This document shows positions 14,206-28,369 of a stretch of 64,000 bases of DNA, in pieces (positions within the stretch are counted from its first letter, which is position 1; every line of letters starts with the position of its first letter). Source of the stretch: Rhopalosiphum padi (Eukaryota; Arthropoda; Insecta; Hemiptera; Aphididae); contig NC_083598.1 in NCBI RefSeq assembly GCF_020882245.1, positions 2,349,178-2,413,177 on the forward strand. Reading direction: 5' to 3'. The notes under the pieces were generated by a model. That model was not told the DNA's origin. It did no database searches and saw only the letters and a program-made list of their open reading frames with translations. Made by a program: the position numbers and the translations under genes.

Positions 14206-14770
14206 CTAGGGCGATTCACCAAGCATGCTCACGACCATTTTATCCTTTAAAAATGTATTCGTTAAATTTTAAGTATGCTTAAGGTCCATATTTTAAAATA
14301 CTTAGATTTTTTTTAATCTATGGGTGTTTTGTAATAATAAAATGTTTTTTTCAGTCAATATTATTGTATATTATTATTATTTTTTAAATTCATTTTGATT
14401 AAGTTTTTTCTGAAAATGTTGTTGAATCTAAAAATCTAAATTTAAAAAAAATAGTCCTTAACAATAGTTTTACATACAAAAAAAAAATTAACACTTAGTC
14501 TAGTATTAATTCTACTCAGGCCTCTTAACTTCAAAAATCTTAAAATGAATTATCATCCTTAAGACCTTAAATAACACAAAGTTTAACTACTCAAAAACTA
14601 CTCGTTTGCATTTCAACAAAGATACTTGAACATTAAAAAAAAAAACAAATACTTAATAATTTACATTCAAAATTAGTAGCTTTCATTTGAAAAAAAAGTT
14701 TGTATTACTACGGGACACTTTTTCAATTGCATAAACAATTTAAGTAATTTATACTGTTGTTGGAAATCGA
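14206..14770. mobile_element. partial relative of the 58.9 kb MITE
   Basis: The left end, tagggcgattcaccaagcat followed by gctc, matches taggatgattaatcaagcat at 58862. The interior shares ..catttgaaaaa.. and ..tacttaataaatt..-like landmarks. The right end could not be placed exactly. Confidence 0.4.
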
Positions 14771-14819
14771 ATAAATGCATAATATTATAGACAAAAATTA
14801 GGACGAACACTCTGTATAT

Positions 14820-15075
14820 TATATACTGTGTGACGGGTGTACGAGGGTAAAAATATTCGCACGGGTGCCAATGATTAACGGGAAAAGAAGCCAACCAGCT
14901 AAGTGAGTACAGCCGCAATCACCCACTACACATCCCGCGAAAGCAGCACTAGAAATCTGTCCGGTATAATATATAATTTGCGAGCGCTGTGTGAGTGAAA
15001 AAATGAGAGAGAGAGAGAGAGAGAGAAAACTGCGGCGGCGGAACAACAGTTGTGAATGACGTTACGACGGTGATA
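14820..15075. other. G+C-raised island with (GA)n run
   Basis: Contains (GA)n at 15005-15026 followed by ctgcggcggcggaac. Overlapping minus frames are a by-product. (GA)n next to CpG-rich DNA is frequent at insect promoters. Confidence 0.3.
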
Positions 15076-15654
15076 TTATAATATATTATTGTTATTATGA
15101 ATTCTGTAGGGGTCGGATTATTTTAGACGCGGTACTAAAAATACTTAAATACTATGCTTATTTTTTAAAGTTTTTTTTTTTTTTTATCAAAAGTTTGAAA
15201 TCCACGCAAAACCCATACCTCTTCTTGAGATATTTTTGAGCTTATAATACAGTGTTTTTCGGTGTTCTAAAAGTTACACTGAATAAAAACGATGTATTAA
15301 CTACGACGACAACTGACTGCTAAATATTGAAAAACCGTTTGTTAAGAGAATGAATTCGATTTCAGTAAACAATATAAGATGGCAAACGTGTCGTGTGTAC
15401 CGTCAATTTATCGATGTCTTGTCTACACTCAATGACTGTCGTAGGTATCTACTTTTTCTTCTATATTACACACTGATTTTTATACCTTTATAATTTATGA
15501 ACTTTTCTTATAACTCTAAAGGTTTTGTTAGTATGTTTTCGGTACCCGTTGAAGGATTTTTATAATTTATCATATGTGTAATACTGTAATAGTAAAACGG
15601 GTGGATAGAAGTCGAGTTCGAGGACTATGGGTTTTCGGTAAATGCACTGTATGA

Positions 15655-15932
15655 ATTATTATAGCTGGCAGTATTCCAAATTTTGATACCGATATCCAGT
15701 ATTTGCTTACTACCGATATATGTGGCATTACCACTCGTTATACGTTATTTTTGGTAAGCTTGGAAGTGATTTCAATCCAAGAAATTTTATGAATTATATT
15801 TTTAACAATTGATCATTATTCATTATATTGTTTAAAAAGTCACAACATTTTATAAAATTAAAAAACAGTCATACAGGATACCGGAATTTAAAAAATATTA
15901 TCGGTATACCGAAAACATCGTCAGCCCTAGTT
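15655..15932. mobile_element. hAT-like relic
   Basis: The right end reads ..cggtataccgaaaacatcgtcagccctag, whose complement ctagggctgacgatgttttc is a typical hAT-type terminus. The left side has a matching gataccgatatcc about 35 bases in. The left terminus is degraded. Confidence 0.4.
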
Positions 15933-15939
15933 TTAATAC

Positions 15940-18690
15940 AGATAATGTGAATCGATTTTATTTCATTGCTATATAATAAATGAGATCTAGAAATATAATT
16001 ACCTATAATAATTCTAGAAATAGAACCAGAAATGGCTATTTATTCAGAGTAGTGGACCTAACTTAACTCTAGTCATGATTTTTCTCATCAAATTGTTTTT
16101 ATTCGCAAAAGAATAGGTACTCAAATCTAAACGATAAATAAATTCGCCAATATTCAAGTAAAATAAATTAATATAATTATTAGTATTATAAGATCCAATA
16201 GTGCAATAATATAAACTCACTTGGTAGACAGTATTACATAAGAAAAGCTTATATTATTTTCTTTAATGCTTGCACTAAAATGCAATATAACATTTCCTAA
16301 TAATATTTAAAACCGTTTAAAATATATTTGATGTGCAATATAATAGGAATTAGTTTTATTATTATTTTGAGAGATATTTTTATGTACTTAAAATAATAAA
16401 AACACGACTAAGGTCTTATATATTAAACTGGACTGATTAGATGAATTGATTTTGCTGTCCATTATTGTATGTGATATTTTATATTCCTACTTTTTATGAA
16501 GTCATTTAAAAATATTCCTCTACATAAGCATGCAAGAAAATATGTATATGAAATAAAATACGATATTTATATGTTTCTATTTGTTAATGTATCTAATCTA
16601 ATGTTTTACTAAAAATAAAGCGTCATAGTATTATTTTAATTTTTATGTTTAAAAAACTAATAAATAAGGGATGCAACTAAAAATAATGTTGTTCTTTTTA
16701 TATTTTTTAATTTTTTCATGAACATTAGACAGGTATTATTATTAAAAGTTGAGTTAAGAATTAATATTTCCGTGAAGTATAACTAAGTAATATAAAAAAG
16801 AAAAACTATATAAGTAGCAGTAAGCGAGGTGTTTTGAAGCTACTCAGTGAACTATGTTGAAGATTATTTAAAAAGAGCAAGAGAGCGTTATTTACTGAGT
16901 AAAAACTCTAAAATAATCTAGAAATATAAACTAAAGCATGAACTTGAATTGAACACTTGGCCCCCGTTTCGGTTGATCAAGACCTGTTTAAAATGAAGAG
17001 TTTCGTGTTATGTTGGTACCTGATATTAGCGTAATTGTTCATAATATTTTTATGATAGTTCATATTTTTTTATACTATTTTAATTTATAGAATCGGGTAA
17101 AACAGATGTATTACTTTCTCACGCATACACCATATCGTAATAATTTGAAAATCCTTGTTATAGGTTTATTCTTCCAAAATGACAATAATCGAACCCGATC
17201 GACAATCCATTCTATTATATTGTTTAAAGTAATCAAACATACTGGCACTAAATAGCCATAATGAATCAAAACCTTTTTAGGTATTTATCACTGTGTTTAG
17301 CTGATTATCAGTGCCCGTCACAATATATTGGTAACAGATTAACAGAATACCTAGTTAAAATTAAAAACATGAGTAGCTATATAAATAGATGATTTATCGG
17401 AATGGAAGTTATTAAAGTAAAATTGTTAGTTCGATACACTATATAATAATATATGATAATATATTATCGACACCAATCAACTAGGTGGAAAAATAACATT
17501 TCCAAATTTGAGATTGTATATAATACAATCTGGTTAATAAATGTAGTTTCCAGCTATGTGGAAGGACAGTTGAAGTAGTATCGCTGGAAGGAGGTTCCGG
17601 TACGTCATCCAGTTTTTGGTTTGATTTGTATTGTAGTTACAAATTTTGTTTTTAATTTTACAGATTGTTAGTTAAAAATAAATACATAAATATATGTTAA
17701 GCTTATTCGAGGGTAGACGTTATGGCCCACCCCGTATATTATAATATATTTGTTTAATATGCATGATAACATACTACGCGCAAGGTCAAATTCGGTTAAC
17801 ACCCTGTATAAATGCATATTAAATAAAATGGTTTTGGCGAACTCTCGCGGCGTTTGATAATATACATTTATATATATTTATATATATATATAGCAGTGTG
17901 CTATAAGTATCGACATTTTTTTTTTTTAGCACCGGGTGGAACACCGGATACGTTATAATGTGTGTATACTAGCTACACCTCGTACCGCCACCGATAACTT
18001 TTTTGTATCGAATCTCTGATAAAGTTTATTTTTCCCATTCTTATTAATCTTATTCTCTGCCGGTCTTGTTTTTCCGAAAAAAAAAAATTATGATAGGTAG
18101 TGCATTATTAATGTAAGCGTAATTACGTCGTATCGAGCATTTTCTAATATTTCAATGAATTAGACTCTAATTATTAGAGGATATAGGATGTAATATTATT
18201 AATTAATTTTAATAAATTATGACAATAACAAAATCAATAATATTATATAATAGTAAATGATTTTTAATCCCTAAATTACTATATTTCTATATTTTGGTCA
18301 TGGAAAAAGTTGCTAGTATGACCTTATCACTTACTTCATATGATGTTTTTTGCTTTATCGCTTGTTCCTTGTTGGTTGAAATAAATTAAGATAATTCTTA
18401 CAAACAACATTATAATCATTTGTATTCATTTTCGGTATAGCAAAAAAAAATATGCACACCACTTAGTATATTTATTATTTTATCACTACATATTTATTTT
18501 TCTAGGCACTATAATAACAGTATAGTAAAGTTAATGTTGCTGAACAAATGAATAACAAATTATTATTCTTAGTGATTATATTTTATTTTACTTATTCCAA
18601 ATTAAGTATGAGATAAGAAGAGTTTATATGGTTATGTAAATCGCTAGTCAAAACTAGCTAGAACACTCAGCTGGCCTACAAATATGTATA
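15940..18690. other. A+T-rich spacer
   Basis: No gene seen. A TATATAAG with a tcagtg word 35 bases on (16807-16850) could be a weak promoter. A short open segment lies at 17524-17658, and a mixed patch at 17700-17990. Confidence 0.4.
17524..17658 (+). other. short open segment with possible 46-nt exon
   Basis: Within it, gtttccag precedes 17554-17599 and gtacgt follows. The plus frame reads LCGRTVEVVSLEGGS. The composition stands out from the surroundings. No partner exon and no recognised family. Confidence 0.2.
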
Positions 18691-19258
18691 CAGGATGATT
18701 ATTTTTTATCATTTTATCAATAACACTCATTTTTTTTAAAATCTATAAATATTTTATAAAATAATTTTACTTAATATCCAGTTGAAATGAAACAACATTA
18801 AGAAAAAAATTATATTTTTATTGTTATATTTTTTTAAATGTCTTATTTTTTTGAATTATAACATACATTTTAATTTCATATTCTGAATTAGAGTATTATT
18901 TTGGAGTATTTTGACATATAACAATCGAAATTCAGACGATTACTTAATATAATTTATAATAGTATTTAAAGTTCAGTTGAGCAGGATGATGTAAGTACGA
19001 GGATACATGCAAAATGATGGTCTACTACTCCGCTCATCTAAACTTTAAACACTTATAACTCATAAGCTATACTTCTTCGAATATTGATTTTTATACATCG
19101 AAATAGTTTGGAAAATATTCTGCTTTGTAATATTAAATTAAAAATATATGTTAACATAAAATAATTAAAAAAATGTTTCATTTATATTCACTGGAAATTT
19201 AGTGAAACATATTTCAAAAAAGTTAATAATATAATGAGTTCAATAAAATAATTACTCA
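18691..19258. mobile_element. older relative of the 37.4 kb foldback MITE
   Basis: It starts caggatgattattttttatc after TA and shares the central block tctactactccgctcatcta with the 37.4 kb element (tccactactccgcttgtcta). The right end is eroded, so that limit is approximate. Confidence 0.55.
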
Positions 19259-19679
19259 ATATATTATTCGGCTATTGACTTTGGTTGGTTTAAAACGTAG
19301 AATAAGCGACACCACGATTATTGTAATATAACATATGTACAGGTTTACGTACATATGTAATAAGGAACGATACAATATAATTCAGTCTTACGCAGTTATT
19401 ATCATTGTCATTGTCGCTGTTGTTTGTTTAGTAGTTATAAAAATATATTATAACATCGGGCAAATGGCATTTTTAGGATTTGTTTGTTTCGTGTTGTTTC
19501 GGTATTTTCGTTTTTTTTTTTTTTTTTTAACAACACGGTGTTTTTTACAATACACACATACACACATTATTAAATTATTTCAGAATCTAAAACAAACCAC
19601 TCGTATATAATAATATATAAATGTAAATATAAGTGCTGACAATAAAAACTTATTTTTTCCCCGCATTGTCTAAACGTTG

Positions 19680-20060
19680 TGGTATAAAACGGTAAAGTTT
19701 CGTCGGAGGTTTTTCGTAATACTCAGCTGAAATAATACCCGCCAGACTTCGACGGAAATAAAAAAAAACTAGCGACTCAGTTTTGTCCTCGAAGTTGTTT
19801 CGATTTTTTGTCCCGCCGTTTTATTTTTATTATTCCACTGTATATACTGTGTATAGTTGTTGTCGTATATCGTATGCATGGCCTGCTGTGCACAGACATA
19901 ATATAATATTTATACCCACGCGTTACGGTTATTTCGTGTTTTTCGATCTCGAAAATTCTTCAAACAAATCGTATCTACCGTGTAATATTTTCACATTTGT
20001 GGGTTTTTTTTTTTATGAAACGCGTGTAGGATGATCAGAAAATTCATAAAACCTATTGCT
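19680..20060. other. mixed-composition island
   Basis: Between T-rich tracts there is CpG-bearing sequence (gtttcgtcggaggttttt, ccgccagacttcgacgg). Plus frames here are rich in Phe and Tyr from T-tracts and are not gene-like. Confidence 0.2.
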
Positions 20061-20676
20061 ACGTAATTTTCAAATGATCGTGTTAATAAAAATGGCGGCG
20101 TGTCGTTCGAAAATAAGTAAAAATAAGTGGTTTATGTTATTTTAATTATAAAATATTGTAGGTTTATATTTTTACTAGTTTACCCTGCTCAGCGTTTCCT
20201 ATATGACAAATTAAATACTTATGGATTTATCTCGTCTTAAACTTTAATAAATGTAAAATTAGTACACTAATTTGATTGATTCTGACCAAATATAAAACAC
20301 AGGTCTAAAATTATGTCTAATAAAATCATAGAGCATCACTATTTTATTTTCTGTAACATTGCAATCCTTTTCACATATAAACAAATTTCCGTATTTGTGA
20401 GCCGAAATGTTTTCGTGTGAATACCTTTTTCAAAATGATAATTTAAAAAATCCGTTCTTATTGCATCCTTATTATATGGGTGTATAAAAATACTGTTACA
20501 ATTTCAAGTCTCAAGCTATTTAAATTTGAGAGTCGAGTGCCACCAGCCGCCTATCGGTATTATGTTGATGTGATTTTTTGACTTTCAATTTCTTTTAACT
20601 ATATTCTGTGTCATAGATATCCAATTTTACTTTTTATTTGTTTGGTTTTCATGTTAGCTACAATTAATAGTGGTAA

Positions 20677-20826
20677 TTTTCTGTCCGGCATTCTGTGATT
20701 TTTAAACACAATGAAGGAGTATTTGGACGTGGGAAATTCGTACCTATATATTTTACGAAGGACGCCACGTTTTTATCTCCTAAAAAATGTAATGTAAGAA
20801 CTACCATCCAACTCAATATACTTTGA
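20677..20826 (+). pseudogene. 49-codon open fragment of unrecognised protein
   Basis: After a TAA, the plus frame reads FSVRHSVIFKHNEGVFGRGK and then FVPIYFTKDATFLSPKKC, ending at TGA (20824). The codons are mixed and the peptide looks protein-like; the frame continues after the stop for about 17 more codons. No family recognised. Likely a transposon or retrocopy relic. Confidence 0.3.
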
Positions 20827-21814
20827 AGGTCGTGGTTTTTACAAACTGTAAATGGTAACACATTTTATGGTTTATACTTTCAAAAAGTATAGACCACTAA
20901 AACCAAACTAATTTGTGAAAAACGGTTATACGTTATTTATATTAAAACGGCCTTTTACAGCACCATCTTAATATTAAATTCAGATGTTTGGTATATAGAA
21001 TTCGTGGACGTAAGGGATCGTTCTATTATTTTCACAGATAAATATTTCACATTTTTCAATTTGTTTTCATTAGATTTACTGGAAAAATAAAAGTGAAGTT
21101 AGATACCTTAGTATAGTAAGCCGATGATTTGATCACGATATTAATATACTTACACTAAATAATATGTTATAATCTATTGCCATATTATATAAGTTCAAAA
21201 TACGATAAATTATTATTTAATATAATAGTATAACCAATCCTGCGATTAAAATGCAGCTAAAAACCTATATAAGACGCTATAATATTAATATTATTAAACA
21301 TATTATATTATATATCCTATGATTAAATTGGACGGTGTTCGGGAGAAAGGGTCAAGTCTAAAATCATACTTTTTCAATAAACGAAAAAATACGTTGAAAT
21401 GGTACCCAATCCAAAAATATTCAGGCCTTATGTTGAATATAATTATTTTAAGTTATAACTATTGCAATCTTAATTTTTTTTTAAGTACAAAAGCAATTTC
21501 TCATTTTATACATGGACTTATGCCCATTGACACTTAAATTCTGAAAATTTGCATGTGATATGTGCCTTTGTTCACTAAAAATATTATAACGTTTCTATTA
21601 TAATTACTGATTAAGTGAAGATATAGAAAATAAATGATAATTAAAATCACAGAGAAAATCTCGATTAATATTATAAACGCATATACAAAATGAAACACAC
21701 AAAAAAAAAGTTTGTGTGACATGTGCCCTTATGCACAAACAATATATTATAAAAATAACTTAGTCCCTTTGGAAAAAAAACTAGAAGGGAGACTCTATGG
21801 CATAGACCTTTTTT

Positions 21815-21995
21815 CTACCAGACCACTGCGATTCTGGCTATTGTGAACGTGACTATTTTAAAACTGATATAGGTAAAACAAACAATATTTTGGAATGGTG
21901 GAATTATAGATTTACAACACTAGTGCAGAATAATTATCCAAAAATTTGGCTTTTAATTGAAGCTTTACAGATGAGCAACACAATTTGGTACATTA
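21815..21995 (+). mobile_element. MULE-type transposase remnant
   Basis: A plus frame reads DSGYCERDYFKTDIGKTNN, then ILEWWNYRFTTLVQNNYPKI, then WLLIEALQ. The spacing of TNN.LE.W...F......P.IW..I..L matches the C-terminal region of Mutator-like transposases common in insect genomes. No start or upstream catalytic region is intact. Flanked by A+T-rich sequence. Confidence 0.5.
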
Positions 21996-22701
21996 ATAAT
22001 AATTTTAAATTATTGAGCAGGAAGTATTCGTAATGATTACAGGTAAAAATAGTTACATGAAAGTTTTTCAAATAATGATATTTTACATTGCTTAATTTCC
22101 GTGAGTTATCTTACTAGAATAAAACATATTAGTTGGGTTTTTTAATTGTATTATTTAATTTTGTAATTTAATATCAATAGTTTATTTATTTGTATTAATA
22201 ATTTGTATATTGTTTAATATTTTCAATATTTGTAGCAGTGGATTTTGAATTAGCAATAGTATTATTATGAGTTAAGACGAATTATTAAATTATATTTTTA
22301 TATTAATTTAATATAATATTGATATATTGCTATAATAAAATAAAAATATATAATACGTTTGTAAATTTATTGGTTTGCATTGTACATAATAACTAATTGT
22401 TTAATATTTTAACTTTTAATTTTTTGATTGATAGGAGGATTTTTCTGTTCGTGGTTGGGAGAGATGAACATGGAAGGTTCTAGATTCTTCTTTTCCGTTT
22501 TTTTTTTATTAACATTCTTATTATACTTATTCCTTATCTCATTATTAATATTATAATTATTATTAATATTACTATTTTTATTATCTTATTCTTAAAATGA
22601 CTTTTATTTATATTGTGCGATTATCGGCTATTGCACTATTAGGGTTTCGACGGTCTCTTGATATCACCGGACAGGTCTTGTGTTATCGCTAACGAACCAG
22701 G

Positions 22702-22745
22702 TATAAAAGGCCCTGTGAAACGACCAGCATTGCCATTCACTGTCT
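22702..22745 (+). promoter_or_regulatory. candidate core promoter 1 (TATAAAAGG)
   Basis: TATAAAAGG at 22702-22710 is followed 37 bases later by ttcactg, an initiator-like word, within a block of raised G+C (22620-22800). No coding sequence directly downstream is recognised. Confidence 0.4.
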
Positions 22746-22989
22746 TTCCTCCGTCGTAGCAAGACCCACCCGGGCAGACTTGCGCGATTAGGAAAGGCAT
22801 CTTGTATCTATATTTTTCGTTAAAGTTTTTTTTTGATTTTTAGCGTATTATGTTGCCTGGACATTATATCGCTTTGACTCAAATTATTAAATAGTGATTT
22901 TATTCATACCTATTCGTAGCTCTAACATTTCCCTAGCTCAAGCTCTGCTATGCACAAACAAAATTCGACCTTGGCTTTGTTCCGTGGCT

Positions 22990-23068
22990 TATATAAGTCT
23001 GGCAGAGTTCGGGCGCAAGACTGCCAGTGCTTCGTGAGTTGCGGTTGCGGGAACACTGATCGTCAGGT
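22990..23068 (+). promoter_or_regulatory. candidate core promoter 2 (TATATAAG)
   Basis: TATATAAG at 22990-22997 and a cagt initiator-like word at 23025-23028, then a G+C-richer stretch and a possible donor cag|gtccgt at 23067. This is the second TATA-type candidate within 300 bases on the same strand. The two could serve one gene with alternative starts or belong to a retroelement LTR. Confidence 0.4.
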
Positions 23069-23159
23069 CCGTATTAAATATTTGTGCATTTAATTTTTTT
23101 TTTTTTTATATATTCTCGTATCACGCGATAAACAGTCATTTGTAGGAATACATTATTCG

Positions 23160-23480
23160 TGAGTGTTCAATTAAGTTTCCCAAACAGAACGTATATTCGT
23201 AAAAACTCCGTTTCCCTGTGCGTTATCGACATTGTCGACACGCGCAGAGCTACGACAGGTTACGTTCCGCAGAAATGACGATTCGCGCGTACGTCGGATC
23301 TAGTGAGCAGATGGCACAGTTCCAGTGACTCGTCAGAGTTCCGCGTTACGGGTGTATCGCTCTCGTTTGAGCTGCCCGTCTCGTGTGCCACTGTAATGAT
23401 CTGACAACGCGTGCGATTCGATTCTGATCCGATTATTCGGTGGCTGCGATGCCGTTGAATGACATACGAATCTGTACGAA
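23160..23480. other. G+C-raised island downstream of the two promoter candidates
   Basis: CpG-containing sequence with open frames on the minus strand (ATG-started for about 77 codons) that resemble no known protein. It is probably untranslated exon or promoter-proximal sequence. Confidence 0.3.
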
Positions 23481-23599
23481 ACATTGTACACATTACGAAA
23501 ACGTTAATTTTTATTGGTGTTTGTAAAATTTTAACGTATAATAATTGTCTGTTATACAAGATGTTTTTTGGTAATACATTTATCCACGTAAATTTTAGT

Positions 23600-26330
23600 T
23601 AGGTTTGTTATTTATAAGCTCCAAGTTATGAATATTTTTTTTTATAGATTTCCTATAAACACTGAGCAATGAACTCAACTGTCGCCAATCTTATATCATA
23701 AAACGTGAAAATATTCATGTCCAAAGTAGCCAAGATCATAGCGGTGACATAGAATAGTCTAGGTGTGGTAGTCGCGGCCCAACGATTATTTATTTTAATT
23801 ATTATTATTATTAATACATTTTTTTTTCATAATTTTTACAAATATTATGGCTATAGGTTATAGATAATATATTTTTCATTAGAAAACTGTTGATTTAAAA
23901 ATTCACTACAGAAAATTTTTCGTTTCTGGTGTTCCGTTTCAAATAAATAGAAGAAGTGGGTTAAAAATAATCAAAAAAGAAGGTGGATTTCTTCCCCCCA
24001 CGACCACCACCAATTCAAGCACTAGTTAATTACTTATAGTTAGCTAGCAATTTACATTCTATTTATAAACTTTGATGGTTATAAAAATTACATAAATATG
24101 ATTAACAGCGATTACAAAGTGTATGTATTAGCGCTGTAGAAAAATATTTAAGGGTCAGTAACAATAATTATTTCAGTGTCGTTAATGTGGAGAGATGTGA
24201 TAGAATTGTTAATTATATAAAAATTATAATTTCAATTGAACCCGAAAGTTAGGGACGAGTAGAACACATAGCCGATTTTTAAGTAATTTCTGATTTATTC
24301 AATATCATTGTCTGCCTATACTAGATAGTTTTTTTTATAAAATTATTTACGTAAAGCTAAAAACTCAATTTTGTGCTCATTTGAGCTAATTGAATGAATG
24401 AAACTTGCAACAAGTTTCATAATTTTACTTACATACTCTTAATTATCGGACAAGACATTTAGAAATTTAATATTTCTTAAAAAATAATGTAGTATTTATA
24501 AAATATTTTTGATATATTATATAAAATAAATATTATTTTCATGTAATTTTCGGTATATAGTTTGAATTTGAATTTTATTAAAAATAAAATTAAGAACTGC
24601 TATCGTTTTCGATACCATATTTTTTAAATTTAAATTGTATGATATAATAATAAATATTTGAGTATAATTGCTTTCATCCAATTATATTATGTTCAATTAT
24701 TATTTTAAAAAGTATCGTATATCTGAAATACAGTATTTTTGTTCTTATCTAAAAAGAAAAAATATTTAGTTTATTTTCAAAAATATTGAATGAATCTTAT
24801 ATATAGGTAGGTAGTATAGTTAAATTAGGCGTATCTATTGTGTTGTATTTAATAAATTTTTTCAAGTTTCTTGCCCATTTCTGGTTTTGAACTGACTATT
24901 CTAATTTGGACTCGTTTTAATTTAAATTAATATTATATTAAATTAATTCATGCTGAGTGGTAATATTATGTTACTATCGGTTGAAACTGTGTGTTCCAAC
25001 CTCTGTACAATTAATGTTTAAAACTATTTTATTCATATCGCACGAACGCCATCCGCCATCTAATAGCTATATTTTCAGGGTTTAAAACACTGTTCATCTA
25101 AAATTTAAATGTTATGAATTACCAAATGAATAAAAAATGTATTCATATACATCCAACATACTATTTTTTGTACCTATTGTCCTATTATGATAAAAGTGAA
25201 AAATTAGATTGTTTTGTAAAATGTAGTATTATGAAAACGCTATATTTAAACAGTGTTTACTAACAACTATTTTTTTCTCCAAAACACGTAAAATCTACTT
25301 GAAAAATTAGTGTAGTTGGTTAAACAATTTATCACTCCATATAAATGAACGCTAAATACAGCGGCGACAATGAGGCGTGCCACAAAATTGTGTAATATAG
25401 TATATACGTAAGTAGTCGACGTATAATATGTTATAATAACTTGCCATGGCTTTTACAACTTACTCTCGTCTACCGTCGTTTCTGCAACTTTATTGACCAT
25501 TACGTCACATATAACTATAGTGATCATAAATGATTGTACTGGTAAAAAAAAAAAATAATAATAATAACACCGACTCTGGCTTAAAAATTACAAAGAATAT
25601 GATTGATGACAATATTTAATAATACTACCATTATTGTTATTGTTTCGCGTAAATTGATAATAAAATATTGCCTATAACTTATAAACCTATTGTTGATTTT
25701 ATAAATTAATGATACGGACCGATCATACTTAACTTAGTCTGATTTGATTGTAATTTTTAGTTGCATAATTTTTTTTTTTTTTATGATTTAACCAATTGTA
25801 TTACGATTTGAATAAAACATTGTATTTTATGATATTTTTATTTTATATCATATTTTAAGAACAAAAGTAAATGATGTGGTGAATGGTGATATAATTCACG
25901 TGCAAGCTGTGTGTGCGTTTGTTTCATATCGAAAACAATCAGTCAACGTAATTTGTGATAATCCTCCAAGACGCCTGCAGCGAAAATGTTGTGGAGACTT
26001 GTTAAACTAATAAGACTTAATAATAATGATAAAAAATGGTTTTTTCCATCAAGCAATTCTCTATCATCATATTTATTCACTTGTCACATATCTCATTATT
26101 GTATTCTATATATTAAGGTCCAGTTTATATATCATTTGGAAACAATAATAAATATATTGTCGTATAATATAGATAACCATTAACGTTATAGCTATTCTAA
26201 TATATTATGTAGGTATATATGTAGCAGAGGAACGCAATATAATTATAAATAAGTGTATGTAATAGATATACATATATAATAATACATTTTGAAAATCAAA
26301 TTATGCTGAAGCAACATAATAATAATATTA
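23600..26330. other. A+T-rich spacer
   Basis: Nothing recognised except repeat-like words and a 65-codon ATG ORF at 25986-26183 (MLWRLVKLIRLNNNDKKW..) without any domain. Confidence 0.4.
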
Positions 26331-26339
26331 TGAATTATG

Positions 26340-26680
26340 ATATTTAACGCCGCTGTCGTGCGTTCAAAAACAGTACTGCTGTACTATTGTAGAGATCAGC
26401 AGGAGCGCGCCCCCGTGTCTGTGTACGGGATATGGTGGTACGTGTAGAGGCGAAAATCTGTCATACAGACTTCAGTGGATTATCGTATGTTTGTTTTTAT
26501 GTAATAAAAGTGTTTCCGACCATAAATTGTGTTAAACTTCCTTACAATTGTTTGACGTTCTACCTTCACGAGTTTACAGCGTCGTGGTATTAATATCATT
26601 ATTGTCATGATGCATAAGATCCAAAAGGAACACACGTGAAACGGTAAACGTACGCCATCGTACATCTACATAAATTACAG
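26340..26680. other. G+C-raised island
   Basis: ccgctgtcgtgcgttc, aggagcgcgcccccgtgtctg and flanking mixed sequence. No ORF that resembles a protein. An E-box cacgtg lies upstream at about 25899. Confidence 0.25.
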
Positions 26681-26689
26681 AGCTGGCAA

Positions 26690-28369
26690 TTTTGCACTTT
26701 AAATTATAGTCATTACTTTAGTCGCTTATAATGTACGAGGGTAAAACATCGTAGGTTTAGGAGTGTGTCTCAATACGAATGATATGAAAATACATATAAT
26801 ATTATAAATAGGATTAAGTATCGATTCACAGTCAACGCTAAATATTTAAAAAAATATATTAACTTTTTTAAGTTTGCAAAATTTAAATACACGTTTTATA
26901 AAATTATATAATATTTAAATTTTTTCCATCTTTATACTTGTTAATTAATTCACTATAAACATTTGTTTTTTAATTGGTAACATACAAAAATATATCATAA
27001 GCTAATACAAATATTTTTTAGTATGAACTTTCATGTTTCATGTTACAATTTTTATTAATCCGTTTGTGAGATATAATAAATATTTTGTAATACACTCAAT
27101 AAATAGTTTTATATGTTCTTAAATAAAATTAGTTTTGTTAATGTTTGCCTTAATGACGATTTATTTTTAAAACTTCTTTAGAATTTATTTCTCCAACATA
27201 ATTTCGCACTCTTATGTTTACAAAACCTTGACTAATAAGTGCAATGAAGATGCTATATACCCGTGACTTAGGAACCAATATTGACATTAATGAGAAACAA
27301 TAGATTATTCTTATTTAATATATTGTTTTTGCTAATATATAAATGTTTTGTTTCACATTTTGATGTAATTTTTTATTTACAAAAACTACAGATTAAAAAT
27401 ATTTCTCAAGGTCTAGAATAATATTGACACTGTTAATGACACAAGATTAAATTTTCCTTGATTTATAAATGATGAAAAATCTAAGCTTTCTACTTGTTTA
27501 TATCCAGTTATATATTACCAGTCTTATAATAAATTATAGTACATGACAAAATGTACCATTATACTAATGAATTATGTTAATAACATAAACTTATAATAAT
27601 AATCATAAACCAATTAACAAATATGAACAAATTAAAAAACATTAAAAACAGTTACAGTTAACCAAAAAAGTAATCAGTGGTTTCTAGCGATTTACCTAAC
27701 CGTCATAGCCAACATTGTATACATTAACAAGTCATGGTGAACTTTAATTCTCTCAATTTTTCAAATTAGTATTTATCTAAAGAAACAGTATCAATTATTA
27801 TAATATACATAATATATGATATAATATAACAATAACCAATTTCAGATTTTTAAAATAATACCATGTGAAGGAGTCAGTATTATCAATTACTAAATTTATG
27901 GATATAATTTTTAAACAATAGGTAATACATTTTATTTAAATTTTATTTTTAAGATAATTCCAAAGATATTTTAAGAGTGGGAATCAAAGAACCAACACGT
28001 AGTCTAAATATGACATCATTAGATTTTTGTTCATCGGCAATTTTTTTATTGAAAAATTAACTAGAAATTAAAATTAAAGCAGTCTGATCAAATATAAAAC
28101 CTAATATTCAAAAATATTATTCAATTAAAAAAAATTTAATTTTTAAAAAGTAATTGTTTAACATAATTTATATTAGGTACTAAATTATATTATTATTATT
28201 ATATTATATTAACCAAATTTGATAAAAATATATTATTGACACAACCCTTAATGTTATATTATTAACTTTTATATTTTTTTTTACATTTATTTTATTGTCA
28301 AAGGATAAAATTACAGTAATAAACAGTGAAAGAACTTTTATTGATTGATATTTTATATTTTATTTAATT
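26690..28369. other. A+T-rich spacer
   Basis: I see nothing in it beyond simple A+T sequence. Confidence 0.5.

Noticed and set aside
23260..23559. 99-codon minus ORF
   Set aside because: It starts at TTG, and the first true ATG leaves about 77 codons without any recognisable feature, so I treat it as an open stretch in an untranslated island.
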